Source: Actinomycetota bacterium
GTDB taxonomy: Bacteria > Actinomycetota > Acidimicrobiia > Actinomarinales > Actinomarinaceae
Direction of reading: 5' to 3'
NCBI GenBank assembly: GCA_014239265.1
Contig: JAAZZH010000006.1
Coordinates: 1-58,768, forward strand
DNA: 58,768 nucleotides
Shown here one piece after another: positions 1 to 7,845 of this stretch. Every line of letters starts with the position of its first letter. Position 1 is the first letter of the stretch. The notes beneath the pieces were generated by a model. It was not told where the DNA came from and did no database searches. It worked only from the letters and a program-made list of their open reading frames with translations. A program made the position numbers and the translations under genes.

Positions 1-141
1 TAAACTACCAGACTGAGAAATAGTGATGGTTTCATAATTATCGATTCGATTTTTTTTACTTTCTTTTACTTGCTCATGTGCATTAGCTACGGATGGAGTC
101 ATTAAGAGAATAAGGACTAATGACCAAAAATATTTTTTCAT
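1..141 (-). CDS. Secreted or exported protein, N-terminal part only (runs off the left edge)
   Basis: An ATG at 141 opens a frame that stays open for 47 codons to the window edge. The product begins MKKYFWSLVLILLMT, which is a short basic n-region and a hydrophobic core, followed by a signal peptidase I-type site (VANA before H22). The residues after the site are polar and charged, as expected for a mature secreted domain. A -10-like TATGAT lies exactly 6 nt before the ATG, so the gene is probably transcribed without a leader. It is divergent from the exporter gene at 312. The family cannot be recognised from 47 residues, so export is the only inference made. Confidence 0.6.
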   Translation of the reverse strand, partial: MKKYFWSLVLILLMTPSVANAHEQVKESKKNRIDNYETITISQSGSL

Positions 142-147
142 AGAATT

Positions 148-175
148 ATCATACATGATAGGTAATTTTCAGTAA
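148..175 (-). promoter_or_regulatory. Promoter of the left-edge secreted protein gene
   Basis: On the minus strand TTACTG (170-175) and TATGAT (148-153) are separated by 16 bp, and TATGAT is followed by 6 nt and then the ATG at 141. This fits a sigma70-type promoter whose transcript starts at or next to the start codon. Confidence 0.5.
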
Positions 176-191
176 TAGAGTTATTCGAGTT

Positions 192-238
192 ATCTTTGTT
201 TATTAAACCTTAAGGTTTTCTGAGAATTTAACAAAGAT
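192..238. repeat. Nested inverted repeats in the divergent control region
   Basis: A perfect 14-bp palindrome AAACCTTAAGGTTT (205-218) sits inside a second inverted repeat, ATCTTTGTT (192-200) and AACAAAGAT (230-238). The region separates the secreted protein gene from the RND exporter gene. An operator for a dimeric repressor is the likeliest use; a cruciform or RNA hairpin is possible. No regulator gene is adjacent. Confidence 0.45.
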
Positions 239-311
239 TTAATATGAAGTTTCCTCATTAAACAGAAGTTTTATTAGTATGCTTTAAGTTTAAAAATATG
301 GAGAAAATTAA

Positions 312-2906
312 ATGAAAACTCTTACCAACTTTTTTAGTTCAGCTGCAACTAAACGACCAGTAATAACTATATTAGTTGTTCTACTTCTCACAGGTTTTTT
401 TGGCTACATGGCCACCCAAGCAGAAGAACTAAGTACTAGCTTTGGGGGGGAACTAGACACTCCTGAAATACAAGCACAATCTAAATTAGGTGACTATTTT
501 GCATCCTCTGGCGGTCAAAGTGTTTTCCAAGTAATTATGACTGGAGATGATGTTTTAACGGTTGATGGCTATAAAGCATGGCTCGAAATTCAACAAGTAG
601 TTTCGCAGAGTGAAATTTCAAAATATTTAATTAGCCAACAGGGACAAGGTGCCGTGCAAGGTTTTTTTGGTCCTATTGATTTTGCTAGAGCTTTCAACCC
701 TATGTTTAATATTGATCAAATGAATGACGAACAATTTAAACAGGCATATAAAGGTGCCTCTGCACAAATGCCGCCAGAATTTCAAGCTTTCGCATCAGCA
801 TTGCTATCAGAAAACTACGATTCTGAAAATGTAACCTCTACTGCTGGATTAGCAATAATTACAATAGATTCTGCACAAATTGCCGAAGATTTTGGTGGTA
901 GTGATGGGGCTTTCATAGAACAACCTCGTATGGAAGTTCAGTTAAGCGAAGAACTTAATGAGATAAGCAGTAACTATGCATCAATTAAAGTAAGTGGTTT
1001 TTCCTTTGGTTTATTATTAGGAAACGATGGCGACGATTTCTTAGAAGAAATTGGAGTATTATTTGGCAAAGCTTTCTTAATTATTTTAGGTGTACTGGCT
1101 TATATTTTCTTTATAAGACCTAGAAAGGGATATGGTTTTCTTAAGTCATCTAGAAGAACTGTTAGTGATTTACTTTTAAGTCTTGGAACGATACTTCTTT
1201 CAATTGGTTGGATGCAAGGCATGGGCGCTCTTCTAGGCCCCGGCTTTTTAAATGTAATTGGTGCTCCAAATCAAATTTCACAAATTGCCCCTATCTTATT
1301 AATTGGCCTAGGTGTGGATTATGCTATCCACTTTACTGGACGTTATAGAGAAGAATTGGGTGATGGAGCATCTGTTAAAGAATCTACAACTAATACCCTT
1401 AGCTCCGTTGGAATAGCATTGACACTAGCAACATTGGCTACAATAGTCGGCTTTCTTTCTAATGTGGTTTCCCCGTTACCAGAATTTAAAGATTTTGGTA
1501 TAACTGTATCTTTTGGTATTCTCTTTGCGCTTCTATTAGTCATGACTTTTGTACCTGCAATAAGATCATTATTAGACAAAAGGGCTGAAACAAAAGAATC
1601 TATAAGTAGAGAAGCATTCTCTTCATCTGGTGAAAGTGTTTTAAATAAAGTAGCTGGTGCGAGTTCAATAATTCCACGAAAACTAAAAGTAATAAGTATT
1701 GCTTTGCTTATAGGGGTTTCAAGCTATGGATACGTTAGTTTTTCAAACTTGGATACAGTATTTAACTTTACAGATTTTTTACCAGAGGATGATCCAGTGG
1801 TAGCAACACTTTCAGTTTTAACTGATGAGTTTGGCGGCGGTTTTGGGGAGACTACAAGTGTTTTACTTGAAGGTGAAGATTTAGCTACATCTGAAATTCA
1901 TAATGCAATTATTGTTGCTATTAATGATTTGGCTGATGCAGAGAATATTGTAGTATTTGGTGAAAATGTTGCTAATGAGTCTGTTATTGCTTCATTAGGC
2001 GCTCTGCTTGCACCTCAAGATGCAATACCAGGATCTCCACCTCAAGCTCCAGACATGGAGCTTATCTCAGGACTAATGTCCTACGGTGTTGAACTTACGT
2101 CTGGCGAAGGCTTAAATGCTTTGAAGGTTTCAGCTAATGGTGATGTTGATGGTTTGTATAAATCTCTTCTTACCATGGACCCTGCAACATTTGGTGGCAC
2201 TTTGTATCTAGATAATAATGAAGTATTTACTGCACAGCAGATCAAGATTACAACTTCGGCTGGATCTGAGGGTTCAAGGAAGTTAACAGAAGATATCTAT
2301 GCTGCTTTTCAGCCTGTTATAGATCTTGGAGTTGATGTAGCAGCAACGAATGACAGCATTGTAACAAACAGTGTTAGTGATTTAATTTCAGCTTCACAAT
2401 TTCAATCTCTTATCTTTGCAATACTTTCTTCAATGTTTTTTCTAATTATCTATTACTGGATTGATTTAAAAAGACCTTTCCTAGGTGTGGTTACTATATT
2501 TCCAGTTATTGCAATAGTTATGGGAACATATTTAGGGATGAATCTTCTAGATATACCATTAAACCCGGTCACTGCCACATTAACTGGTATAGCTATAGGT
2601 ATTGGAGTTCCATTTGTAATACATGTTACAAATAGATTTAGAGAAGCATTAAGCAACGATTCAAATCCAGTATCTGCGATAACTACCACCCTTAAGACCA
2701 CTGGTGGATCATTATTTGGTTCTGCATTTACAACCATGGCGGGTTTTGGAATTTTAACAACCTCAACACTTAAGCCATTTCAACAGATGGGGCAAGTTGT
2801 ATTAGTTTCTATAGGCTTCGCTTTAGTTGCCTCAATTCTAATTCTCCCTACGCTACTTGTTTTGTGGGCAAATTATCATAATAAAAAAACTGCTAAATCT
2901 TTATAG
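312..2906 (+). CDS. RND superfamily (MMPL-type) exporter
   Basis: An 864-residue membrane protein with the duplicated MMPL/COG1033 architecture. There is an N-terminal membrane segment (about 17-36), an extracytoplasmic loop to about 240, a membrane bundle (about 243-420), then a second segment near 460, a second loop and a second bundle (about 690-860). The first bundle carries the classic TM4 signature GLGVDYAIHF (about 332-341), where the Asp is thought to carry protons. The matching site of the second half reads GIGVPFVIHV (about 763-772) and has no Asp-Tyr. These proteins usually move lipids or hydrophobic molecules; the substrate here is unknown. GGAG at 300-303 places the start at 312. 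Confidence 0.85.
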   Translation: MKTLTNFFSSAATKRPVITILVVLLLTGFFGYMATQAEELSTSFGGELDTPEIQAQSKLGDYFASSGGQSVFQVIMTGDDVLTVDGYKAWLEIQQVVSQSEISKYLISQQGQGAVQGFFGPIDFARAFNPMFNIDQMNDEQFKQAYKGASAQMPPEFQAFASALLSENYDSENVTSTAGLAIITIDSAQIAEDFGGSDGAFIEQPRMEVQLSEELNEISSNYASIKVSGFSFGLLLGNDGDDFLEEIGVLFGKAFLIILGVLAYIFFIRPRKGYGFLKSSRRTVSDLLLSLGTILLSIGWMQGMGALLGPGFLNVIGAPNQISQIAPILLIGLGVDYAIHFTGRYREELGDGASVKESTTNTLSSVGIALTLATLATIVGFLSNVVSPLPEFKDFGITVSFGILFALLLVMTFVPAIRSLLDKRAETKESISREAFSSSGESVLNKVAGASSIIPRKLKVISIALLIGVSSYGYVSFSNLDTVFNFTDFLPEDDPVVATLSVLTDEFGGGFGETTSVLLEGEDLATSEIHNAIIVAINDLADAENIVVFGENVANESVIASLGALLAPQDAIPGSPPQAPDMELISGLMSYGVELTSGEGLNALKVSANGDVDGLYKSLLTMDPATFGGTLYLDNNEVFTAQQIKITTSAGSEGSRKLTEDIYAAFQPVIDLGVDVAATNDSIVTNSVSDLISASQFQSLIFAILSSMFFLIIYYWIDLKRPFLGVVTIFPVIAIVMGTYLGMNLLDIPLNPVTATLTGIAIGIGVPFVIHVTNRFREALSNDSNPVSAITTTLKTTGGSLFGSAFTTMAGFGILTTSTLKPFQQMGQVVLVSIGFALVASILILPTLLVLWANYHNKKTAKSL

Positions 2907-2912
2907 ATTTAG
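2893..2912 (+). terminator. Hairpin over the exporter stop codon, weak terminator candidate
   Basis: CTAAATCT, loop TTAT, AGATTTAG forms a perfect 8-bp stem that includes the TAG stop at 2904-2906. The stem is AT-rich and the following sequence is only partly T-rich, so termination would be weak. The promoter-like TACTAT of the next gene lies just beyond. Confidence 0.3.
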
Positions 2913-2916
2913 TTAT

Positions 2917-2922
2917 TACTAT
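2917..2922 (+). promoter_or_regulatory. -10-like TACTAT, 7 nt before the nif3-like start
   Basis: TACTAT is followed by 7 nt and the GTG at 2930, close to the 6-nt spacing seen repeatedly in this window. Together with the hairpin just upstream it suggests separate, leaderless transcription of the nif3-like gene. Confidence 0.35.
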
Positions 2923-2929
2923 TAATTGA

Positions 2930-3694
2930 GTGAAAGTATTTGATTTACTCGATGTAGTTAACAAAATCTGTCCTTTTAAGGATGCGTTTGATGATGATAA
3001 AGTAGGTTTACTTATTGGATCTGGAACAAACGAAGTTTCTGGAATCGTTGTTAGTCATGATTTAGAAAAATCTACTCTTGATTACTGCAAAGAAAATAAT
3101 ATTAATACAGTCATTTCATACCATCCAGCAACATATAAAAAATTTGATGATTTAAATGAAGATTTAATGCTTTCAAAGCTATCTCTTGATTATTACAAAG
3201 AAAATATAAATGTCTTATCGATACACACCGCCCAAGATGTTTGCGTAGGTGGAAATGGTGACACTTTAACAAAAATTTTTAATCTAACAGATGTTCAAAT
3301 TTTTGGAGAAACCTCACCAGGAAAAGGAGTTGGAAAAATTGGAAGAATTAAAAATCATGATGCAAATTCTCTAAGCGCGTTAATCGAAAGTGAACTTTCC
3401 ACAAAAATAGTTAGAACAAACAGTCATTATCATAAACTAAATAATATTGAAAAAATTGCTTTTGTTCCGGGTTCAGGCACACAATTTTTAGATGAAATAT
3501 TAGGAAAAACAGACGTCTTTATCACTGGAGATGCTTCACACCATCATTTCCTGCTGACTGATGAATATAACATGGGATTCATACAATTAAATCATATATC
3601 TACTGAAAAACCTGGCATGCAAGCTTTTACTGAAAAACTAAACAAAGTCCTAGAAATAGACATAAAATATTTATACAACAAATATTATGAATGA
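2930..3694 (+). CDS. Nif3-like dinuclear metal centre protein (DUF34)
   Basis: The 254 residues match the Nif3/YbgI family in length and motifs. Metal-ligand positions are visible: H65 in the YHP motif (usually HHP), H99 and D103 in an HT-x2-D segment followed by a Gly-rich turn, and H222 with E226 near the C-terminus (HISTE). The first His of HHP is replaced by Tyr (Y64). Annotation as GTP cyclohydrolase I type 2 is common, but the true activity of the family is unsettled, with roles in metal or nucleotide metabolism proposed. It overlaps the next gene by 8 nt. The order Nif3, COG1579 protein, RNase H is typical of Actinobacteria (Rv2230c-Rv2228c in M. tuberculosis). Confidence 0.85.
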   Translation: MKVFDLLDVVNKICPFKDAFDDDKVGLLIGSGTNEVSGIVVSHDLEKSTLDYCKENNINTVISYHPATYKKFDDLNEDLMLSKLSLDYYKENINVLSIHTAQDVCVGGNGDTLTKIFNLTDVQIFGETSPGKGVGKIGRIKNHDANSLSALIESELSTKIVRTNSHYHKLNNIEKIAFVPGSGTQFLDEILGKTDVFITGDASHHHFLLTDEYNMGFIQLNHISTEKPGMQAFTEKLNKVLEIDIKYLYNKYYE

Positions 3695-4397
3695 ACCATT
3701 TTTACTCAGTAATCTCATAGAGCTTCAAGAAATTGATAACAAGATATACAAACTCGAAGTTGATAAAAAGGGCAGTGAAAGTGTTGAGAAATTAATGGCT
3801 CTAGAGTCTGAGTTTAATGAAGTTAATAAAAAAATTGAATCACAAAAGACCATTATGGGAAGTTACTTTAAAGATATCGAAGAAATCTCAAAAACTAGCA
3901 ACTCTATTCTTCAAAAGATTTCTAGTATAAATATTAAACTTGAAGATAAATCTTTAGATGCAAACGAACTATTGAACTATACAAAACAGAAAGAGTCAAG
4001 TCAATCACAAGTATCTCAATTAGAAAAGAAAAAAAATATTCATGATAGGAATAATGAAGATGAAATTAAAGAAATGCAGTTATTAAATGAATCATTAAAT
4101 GATGTTAAGCAGGATTTAATAAATACTTCTAAATTAGTTAAAGATGAGTGGATGGTTATTGATGAAAAGCTTAGTTTATACGAATTAGAAAAAAAAGAAT
4201 TTCTTACTAACTTTCCATTGAAAATACAAGAACTTTACGATGATCTAAAAACTAGAGGAGTAGATGTCGTGGCTGCTTATAAACTTGAAAATAATCAGTG
4301 TGGCTGTTGCGGTGTAGATTTAACTACTAGTGAATTAGATGCAATATCTGCTACAGAGTTTCAGCAGTGCCCTTATTGTGATGGTGTTCTAGTTTGA
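3687..4397 (+). CDS. Coiled-coil protein with C4 zinc ribbon (COG1579)
   Basis: Most of the 236 residues (about 10-175) are charged and heptad-like and should form a long coiled-coil hairpin. The C-terminus carries a zinc ribbon with C205-x2-C208 and C228-x2-C231. This matches COG1579, called a zinc ribbon or putative nucleic acid-binding protein, which has no firm function. Its start overlaps the nif3-like gene and its end overlaps rnhA by 4 nt, so the three are translationally coupled. A role with RNase H on RNA or DNA-RNA hybrids is only a context guess. Confidence 0.8.
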   Translation: MNEPFLLSNLIELQEIDNKIYKLEVDKKGSESVEKLMALESEFNEVNKKIESQKTIMGSYFKDIEEISKTSNSILQKISSINIKLEDKSLDANELLNYTKQKESSQSQVSQLEKKKNIHDRNNEDEIKEMQLLNESLNDVKQDLINTSKLVKDEWMVIDEKLSLYELEKKEFLTNFPLKIQELYDDLKTRGVDVVAAYKLENNQCGCCGVDLTTSELDAISATEFQQCPYCDGVLV

Positions 4398-4786
4398 TTC
4401 TAGATGTATATTGTGACGGTGCTTCAAGATCTAATCCTGGAGAAGCTTCAGTCGGAGTTTCAATTAGCAATGAGAATGTTGAAATTAAAGTTATTTCTAG
4501 AAAAATAGGAATAGCTACTAATAATGTTGCCGAATACCAGGCTTTAATAGACGGTTTGCAATACTGTAATGATAACAATATTCAATCAGCTAGGTTTTAT
4601 CTAGACTCAAAACTAGTAGTAGAACAAATAGTTGGTAATTTTAAAGTAAAGTCAGAGCATCTAAAAGAATTACATGGGCATGCAAAAGCCTTAATTTTTA
4701 AAATAGAGAATTTTACAATAGAGCATGTGTACAGAGAAAATAATAAAAGAGCGGATGAACTAGCTAACTTAGCACTGGATAAATAA
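4394..4786 (+). CDS. rnhA: Ribonuclease HI-like protein
   Basis: The 130 residues cover one RNase H fold with all four catalytic acids: D8 in CDGASRSNPG, E47 in NNVAEYQAL, D71 in LDSKLVVEQ and D121 in RADELAN. The enzyme cuts RNA in RNA-DNA hybrids, for example primers and R-loops. Translation probably starts at TTG 4394, overlapping the stop of the preceding gene, because the beta-strand MILDVYCDG begins there and no later start fits. In M. tuberculosis the equivalent domain (Rv2228c) is fused to an alpha-ribazole phosphatase-like domain; here it stands alone. Confidence 0.85.
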   Translation: MILDVYCDGASRSNPGEASVGVSISNENVEIKVISRKIGIATNNVAEYQALIDGLQYCNDNNIQSARFYLDSKLVVEQIVGNFKVKSEHLKELHGHAKALIFKIENFTIEHVYRENNKRADELANLALDK

Positions 4787-5244
4787 TGTTTTTTTGGTTT
4801 ATTGGTGTTGGAGTTATCATTTTTAAATATATTTTTAAAGATAAGAATGCTGACTTAAGGTTTTTGATTGTAGGTCTTTTGATTTTAGATATTATGGATA
4901 TTCTTTTGGCTGTCCAACCTATTGGTAAAGACCAAAAATTTGTAACGCATTCATTATTACTCTCAGTTTTCACTATGTTTTTAATAATGCTTTTAACCAA
5001 GAGAGGTACAAAAACTAGAAAAAACTTATTACTATTTTCAATAGGCACTTACTTACATTTGTTTTTAGATTTTATGTGGCTAGATCAATCTACTTTTTTA
5101 TTCCCTCTTCCTTTTGAAAGCAATGAAATTTTCAACAAGAGCACCACGTTAATTATCATTCAGGAAATTATAGGTCTCGCATATGTCATTTACAAAATCA
5201 AAGATAACTCATTCAAAACTTTTATAAGAAGTGGAATTATCTAG
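4786..5244 (+). CDS. Small integral membrane protein, YdjM/DUF457-like
   Basis: A 152-residue protein with four to five predicted membrane segments. Histidines and acids lie in or near the helices (THSLLLS near residue 50, HLFLDFMW near residue 92), followed by a Phe/Leu/Pro-rich stretch. This resembles membrane proteins of the DUF457/YdjM type, often called membrane-bound metal-dependent hydrolases, whose activity is unproven. The ATG shares its first A with the rnhA stop codon, so it is the last gene of the nif3-like operon. Its end overlaps the convergent TauE gene by 8 nt. The family assignment is tentative. Confidence 0.55.
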   Translation: MFFWFIGVGVIIFKYIFKDKNADLRFLIVGLLILDIMDILLAVQPIGKDQKFVTHSLLLSVFTMFLIMLLTKRGTKTRKNLLLFSIGTYLHLFLDFMWLDQSTFLFPLPFESNEIFNKSTTLIIIQEIIGLAYVIYKIKDNSFKTFIRSGII

Positions 5245-6004
5245 AAGTTTTAACGAGCATATTTATGCTCACTAATAATAAAAATATTGCGAATGATGTA
5301 TTCAGAAATTCTTGTGGTAATTCAAATGCTAAATTACCTCCGAGCACCGATCCTAATATGCCAGAAATTCCAACAATACTACCCCTTTTTGCGAATTCTC
5401 GATCATTTTTTAGTTTTGTATATGCTGCCGTAAGAGCAGTGGGAACGGTTGCTATTAATGAAAAGCCTTGTGCAGGTAAATTTCCTAAACCTCCAAAAAA
5501 GATTAACAGGGGAATCCTTACTATTCCTCCACCGATACCGAGTAGACCTGATAGTATTCCAGAAAATACACCTATAAATAAGTATAAGAAAATATTCCCC
5601 TCATATTGTGAAGAGTAGCCTGACGTAGATATCATCTTATACGACACAACTAAAAGTAATATCGCAAATATTCTTTGCAGTGTCTTTGTATCTAATTGAA
5701 ATGTAAGTTTACTTCCAAGATAGCCACCCAGTATTCCACCAAAAATTAAATATAAAATATTGATAGAAAATGACTGACCATTGGAGATATAAGTAATACT
5801 GCTTGTTGTAGCGACGAACACTACTGCCATTGATGAAATTCCTGTATTTATTTTAAAATCTTGGTCTGTAAAGTAAGTTAAGAGAGGGACGAATACAACA
5901 CCTCCACCAATACCTAATACTCCAGAAAGAAAACCACCAATTGATCCAATTATAAATAATGGTAACAATTTAATTCTTGAGCCTTGGCAATAATTCTTTA
6001 CCAA
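5237..6004 (-). CDS. TauE/SafE family membrane permease
   Basis: The 255 residues form two homologous halves, each starting with a Gly-rich membrane motif: GVLGIGGGVVFVPLL near residue 30 and GLLGIGGGIVRIPLL near residue 158. This is the hallmark of TauE/SafE (DUF81) transporters, which export sulfite, sulfoacetate or other small organic anions. About eight membrane helices are expected. The ATG at 6004 overlaps the upstream gene by 35 nt; a TTG at 5968 right after that gene's stop is an alternative. It is co-oriented with the F420-type oxidoreductase, which does not prove a shared pathway. The substrate is unknown. Confidence 0.8.
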   Translation of the reverse strand: MVKNYCQGSRIKLLPLFIIGSIGGFLSGVLGIGGGVVFVPLLTYFTDQDFKINTGISSMAVVFVATTSSITYISNGQSFSINILYLIFGGILGGYLGSKLTFQLDTKTLQRIFAILLLVVSYKMISTSGYSSQYEGNIFLYLFIGVFSGILSGLLGIGGGIVRIPLLIFFGGLGNLPAQGFSLIATVPTALTAAYTKLKNDREFAKRGSIVGISGILGSVLGGNLAFELPQEFLNTSFAIFLLLVSINMLVKTSR

Positions 6005-6950
6005 GTAATCTGATTGTCTCTTCTTGATTAACTGACGATATTTGAATAGTAACTATTTCTGAACCAAAATCATCTACAAGAGGTGCATATATATCAATTA
6101 ATTCTTCTACACTTCCTGCTCGGGAAAATTTGGACATGATTTCTTCTTTTGGTAATGCGTCAGCCTGCTCCCTAAGAGCTTGTGGGTCAATTTCTTGAAG
6201 TCTATTTGGTGCCCTTAGTCCTCTCCATGATTTTAAAGATTCCCATGCATCCTCATCATTATCTGCAAACATAGTCCACCTATATGTGTGAATTCTTAGA
6301 TCTGATTTTCCAAGTTCGTCAGTTTTTATTTTTGCTGGATTGATAACTCTTTCATATGCATCTTCTGGATTTTTTACACTAATCATGAGCCCATCAGCAT
6401 ACTCAGCTGCAAGATGAGAAGACTTTGGACCACCAGCAGCAAGCCAAATTGGAATTTCTTTTAAAGGAGGAGAGTATAATTTTGCACCCTTGGTGTTATA
6501 GAATTCACCCTCAAAGTCAAGTTTCTCACCATTTAGTAGTCTCCTAATAATAGTTAAAGCCTCTTTCATTCTTGAAGCTCTTTCGTCATATTTTGGAAAA
6601 CTATAACCTAATGGTCCTTCGTTCATATTTTCACCTGTACCTACTCCTAGATGAAAAGTTGAACGAGATAATCTGTCGACTGTTGCAGATGCTTGTGCAA
6701 CAACACCTGGATGCATTCTCCATAACGGTGTTGTTACTCCAGTACCTAAATCTAATTCAGGAGTGCTATTAGCTAAAGCACCCAATGTAGACCATGTGAA
6801 GTTTGACGCCGAATAGTCATCAACCCATGGGTGAAAATGTTCTGATATTGTCACCATATCAAAACCAACTTCTTGTGCTAGCTTTGCATGGTCAATTAAT
6901 ATTTCTGGTTGCCACTGTTCTGATCCTAAAAAATATGCAAATTTTGTCAT
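5970..6950 (-). CDS. F420-dependent luciferase-like oxidoreductase, G6PDH family
   Basis: About 326 residues of TIM-barrel luciferase-like monooxygenase type. Segments such as SEHFHPWVDD, LGTGVTTPLWRMHP, HLGVGTGENMNEG and IWLAAGGPKSS are those of the F420-dependent glucose-6-phosphate dehydrogenase family, which is common in F420-making Actinobacteria. It should use deazaflavin F420; the substrate is not proven, and many members are not true G6P dehydrogenases. GTG 6953 is also possible, but ATG 6950 is preferred because a TAACCT hexamer lies exactly 6 nt before it, as at other genes here. It lies downstream of rnpB and overlaps the TauE gene. Confidence 0.85.
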   Translation of the reverse strand: MTKFAYFLGSEQWQPEILIDHAKLAQEVGFDMVTISEHFHPWVDDYSASNFTWSTLGALANSTPELDLGTGVTTPLWRMHPGVVAQASATVDRLSRSTFHLGVGTGENMNEGPLGYSFPKYDERASRMKEALTIIRRLLNGEKLDFEGEFYNTKGAKLYSPPLKEIPIWLAAGGPKSSHLAAEYADGLMISVKNPEDAYERVINPAKIKTDELGKSDLRIHTYRWTMFADNDEDAWESLKSWRGLRAPNRLQEIDPQALREQADALPKEEIMSKFSRAGSVEELIDIYAPLVDDFGSEIVTIQISSVNQEETIRLLGKELLPRLKN

Positions 6951-6956
6951 CACTTT

Positions 6957-6962
6957 AGGTTA
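6957..6962 (-). promoter_or_regulatory. -10 TAACCT, 6 nt before ATG 6950
   Basis: On the minus strand TAACCT is followed by AAAGTG and the ATG at 6950. It fits the TANNNT-N6-ATG leaderless pattern and decides between the GTG at 6953 and the ATG at 6950. Confidence 0.5.
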
Positions 6963-6982
6963 ACAAATAATTAATTTTAGGT

Positions 6983-7005
6983 GGGTGCCTCTAAAAGAGA
7001 CACCC
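6983..7005. terminator. Hairpin just downstream of rnpB
   Basis: GGGTGCCTC (6983-6991) and GAGACACCC (6997-7005) pair over 9 bp with one G-U, leaving a 5-nt loop. It lies just past the RNase P RNA 3' end on the minus strand and is probably its terminator or processing boundary. The minus-strand tail is A/T-mixed. The plus-strand tail has a better T-run (TTTTTT), so it could also stop antisense transcription. Confidence 0.55.
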
Positions 7006-7014
7006 TGGTTTTTT

Positions 7015-7339
7015 GAGACTATAAGCCGGATTCTGTTTACAAATTAATGTAAGATAATCATCCATCTTGTATATTTGTTACCAAATACATCTAGCTATCT
7101 ACCCGCAATTTTTAGCCGAGCAAGCTAATTGCTTCTTGATATTGCACTGAGAGGGGTTTACAAGCTAATTTAATTACTTAAATTACTGGTAGTCTCTTAC
7201 ACCACCTTTTCACCCTTACTTACTTACGCAAGCGGTATATTTTCTGTTGCACTTTCCGTCAATTACTTGCCTGGGAGTTACCCAGCTCTCTGCTCTATAG
7301 TGTCCGGACTTTCCTCGATAAATCGCGATTATCCATCTC
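7015..7339 (-). ncRNA. rnpB: RNase P RNA, bacterial type A
   Basis: The catalytic RNA that matures tRNA 5' ends. Read on the minus strand it contains the universal 5' block GAGGAAAGTCCGGAC, then GCTGGGTAACTCCCAGG, GACGGAAAGTGCAACAGAAA and ATACCGC, the P8/P10 region with GGTGAAAAGGTGGTGTAAGA, the GTAAACCCC element, and the 3' block ACAGAATCCGGCTTAT that pairs with the L15 side. The ends were set by P1 pairing, GAGAT near 7339 with AGTCTC at 7015-7020. It sits between the thioredoxin-like gene and the F420-type oxidoreductase, both on the same strand. Confidence 0.95.
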
Positions 7340-7346
7340 AAAAATA

Positions 7347-7375
7347 ACTCTAGTCAAATATTTATTACTTATGAA
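7347..7375 (-). promoter_or_regulatory. Promoter of rnpB
   Basis: On the minus strand TTCATA (7370-7375) and TAGAGT (7347-7352) are 17 bp apart. The predicted start is 7 nt beyond the -10, at 7339, exactly where the P1 helix of RNase P RNA begins. The -35 box overlaps the stop codon of the preceding gene. Confidence 0.6.
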
Positions 7376-7845
7376 TATAAAAATATTATTTCTTCAACAT
7401 CCCCAAAAGATAGTGGTCCTAGATACTTTCTGATAATTATTCCATTTTGAATAATATGTGTTTCAGGAACCCCAAACACACCAGAATTAATAGCAAATTT
7501 GCTTTTAAGATCAGTTAAATAAATTAAATTACCATATCCATATTTATTAAGGAATTCCTTTGAGTTAGAAGTATTGTCTTGAAAACTAATTAGTACAACT
7601 TTTCCCTCAAAAGATTTAATTTCGTTAAGAGAAATTAAAAGGTCATGTTCTTCAATACACTCCAAACACCACGATGCCCAGTAGTTAATAATTAAAAAGT
7701 TACTATCTAACTCAGAGTTTTTATTTGTCTCTAAATCGGTAAGTTGTTGAATTTGAAAATCCTGGATTTCAATATTTTTTGATGTAATTTCTGAATTGGA
7801 GCAAAAAGCAAGTAGTAAAAAAAAGATTAAAAATTTAATTTTCAT
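7369..7845 (-). CDS. TlpA/ResA/CcmG-like thioredoxin-fold protein, membrane-anchored
   Basis: A 158-residue protein with an N-terminal hydrophobic anchor (residues 2-15) ending in LAFC, an imperfect lipobox with Phe before Cys15. A thioredoxin fold follows, with the active-site pair C60-x2-C63 in WASWCLECIEEH and a later cis-Pro candidate in GVPETHII. As the last gene of the ccm run it most likely reduces apocytochrome c or CcmH cysteines outside the membrane, fed by CcdA (gene at 56662). It overlaps the TPR gene by 11 nt. Whether it is lipid-anchored or helix-anchored is unclear. Confidence 0.8.
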   Translation of the reverse strand: MKIKFLIFFLLLAFCSNSEITSKNIEIQDFQIQQLTDLETNKNSELDSNFLIINYWASWCLECIEEHDLLISLNEIKSFEGKVVLISFQDNTSNSKEFLNKYGYGNLIYLTDLKSKFAINSGVFGVPETHIIQNGIIIRKYLGPLSFGDVEEIIFLYS

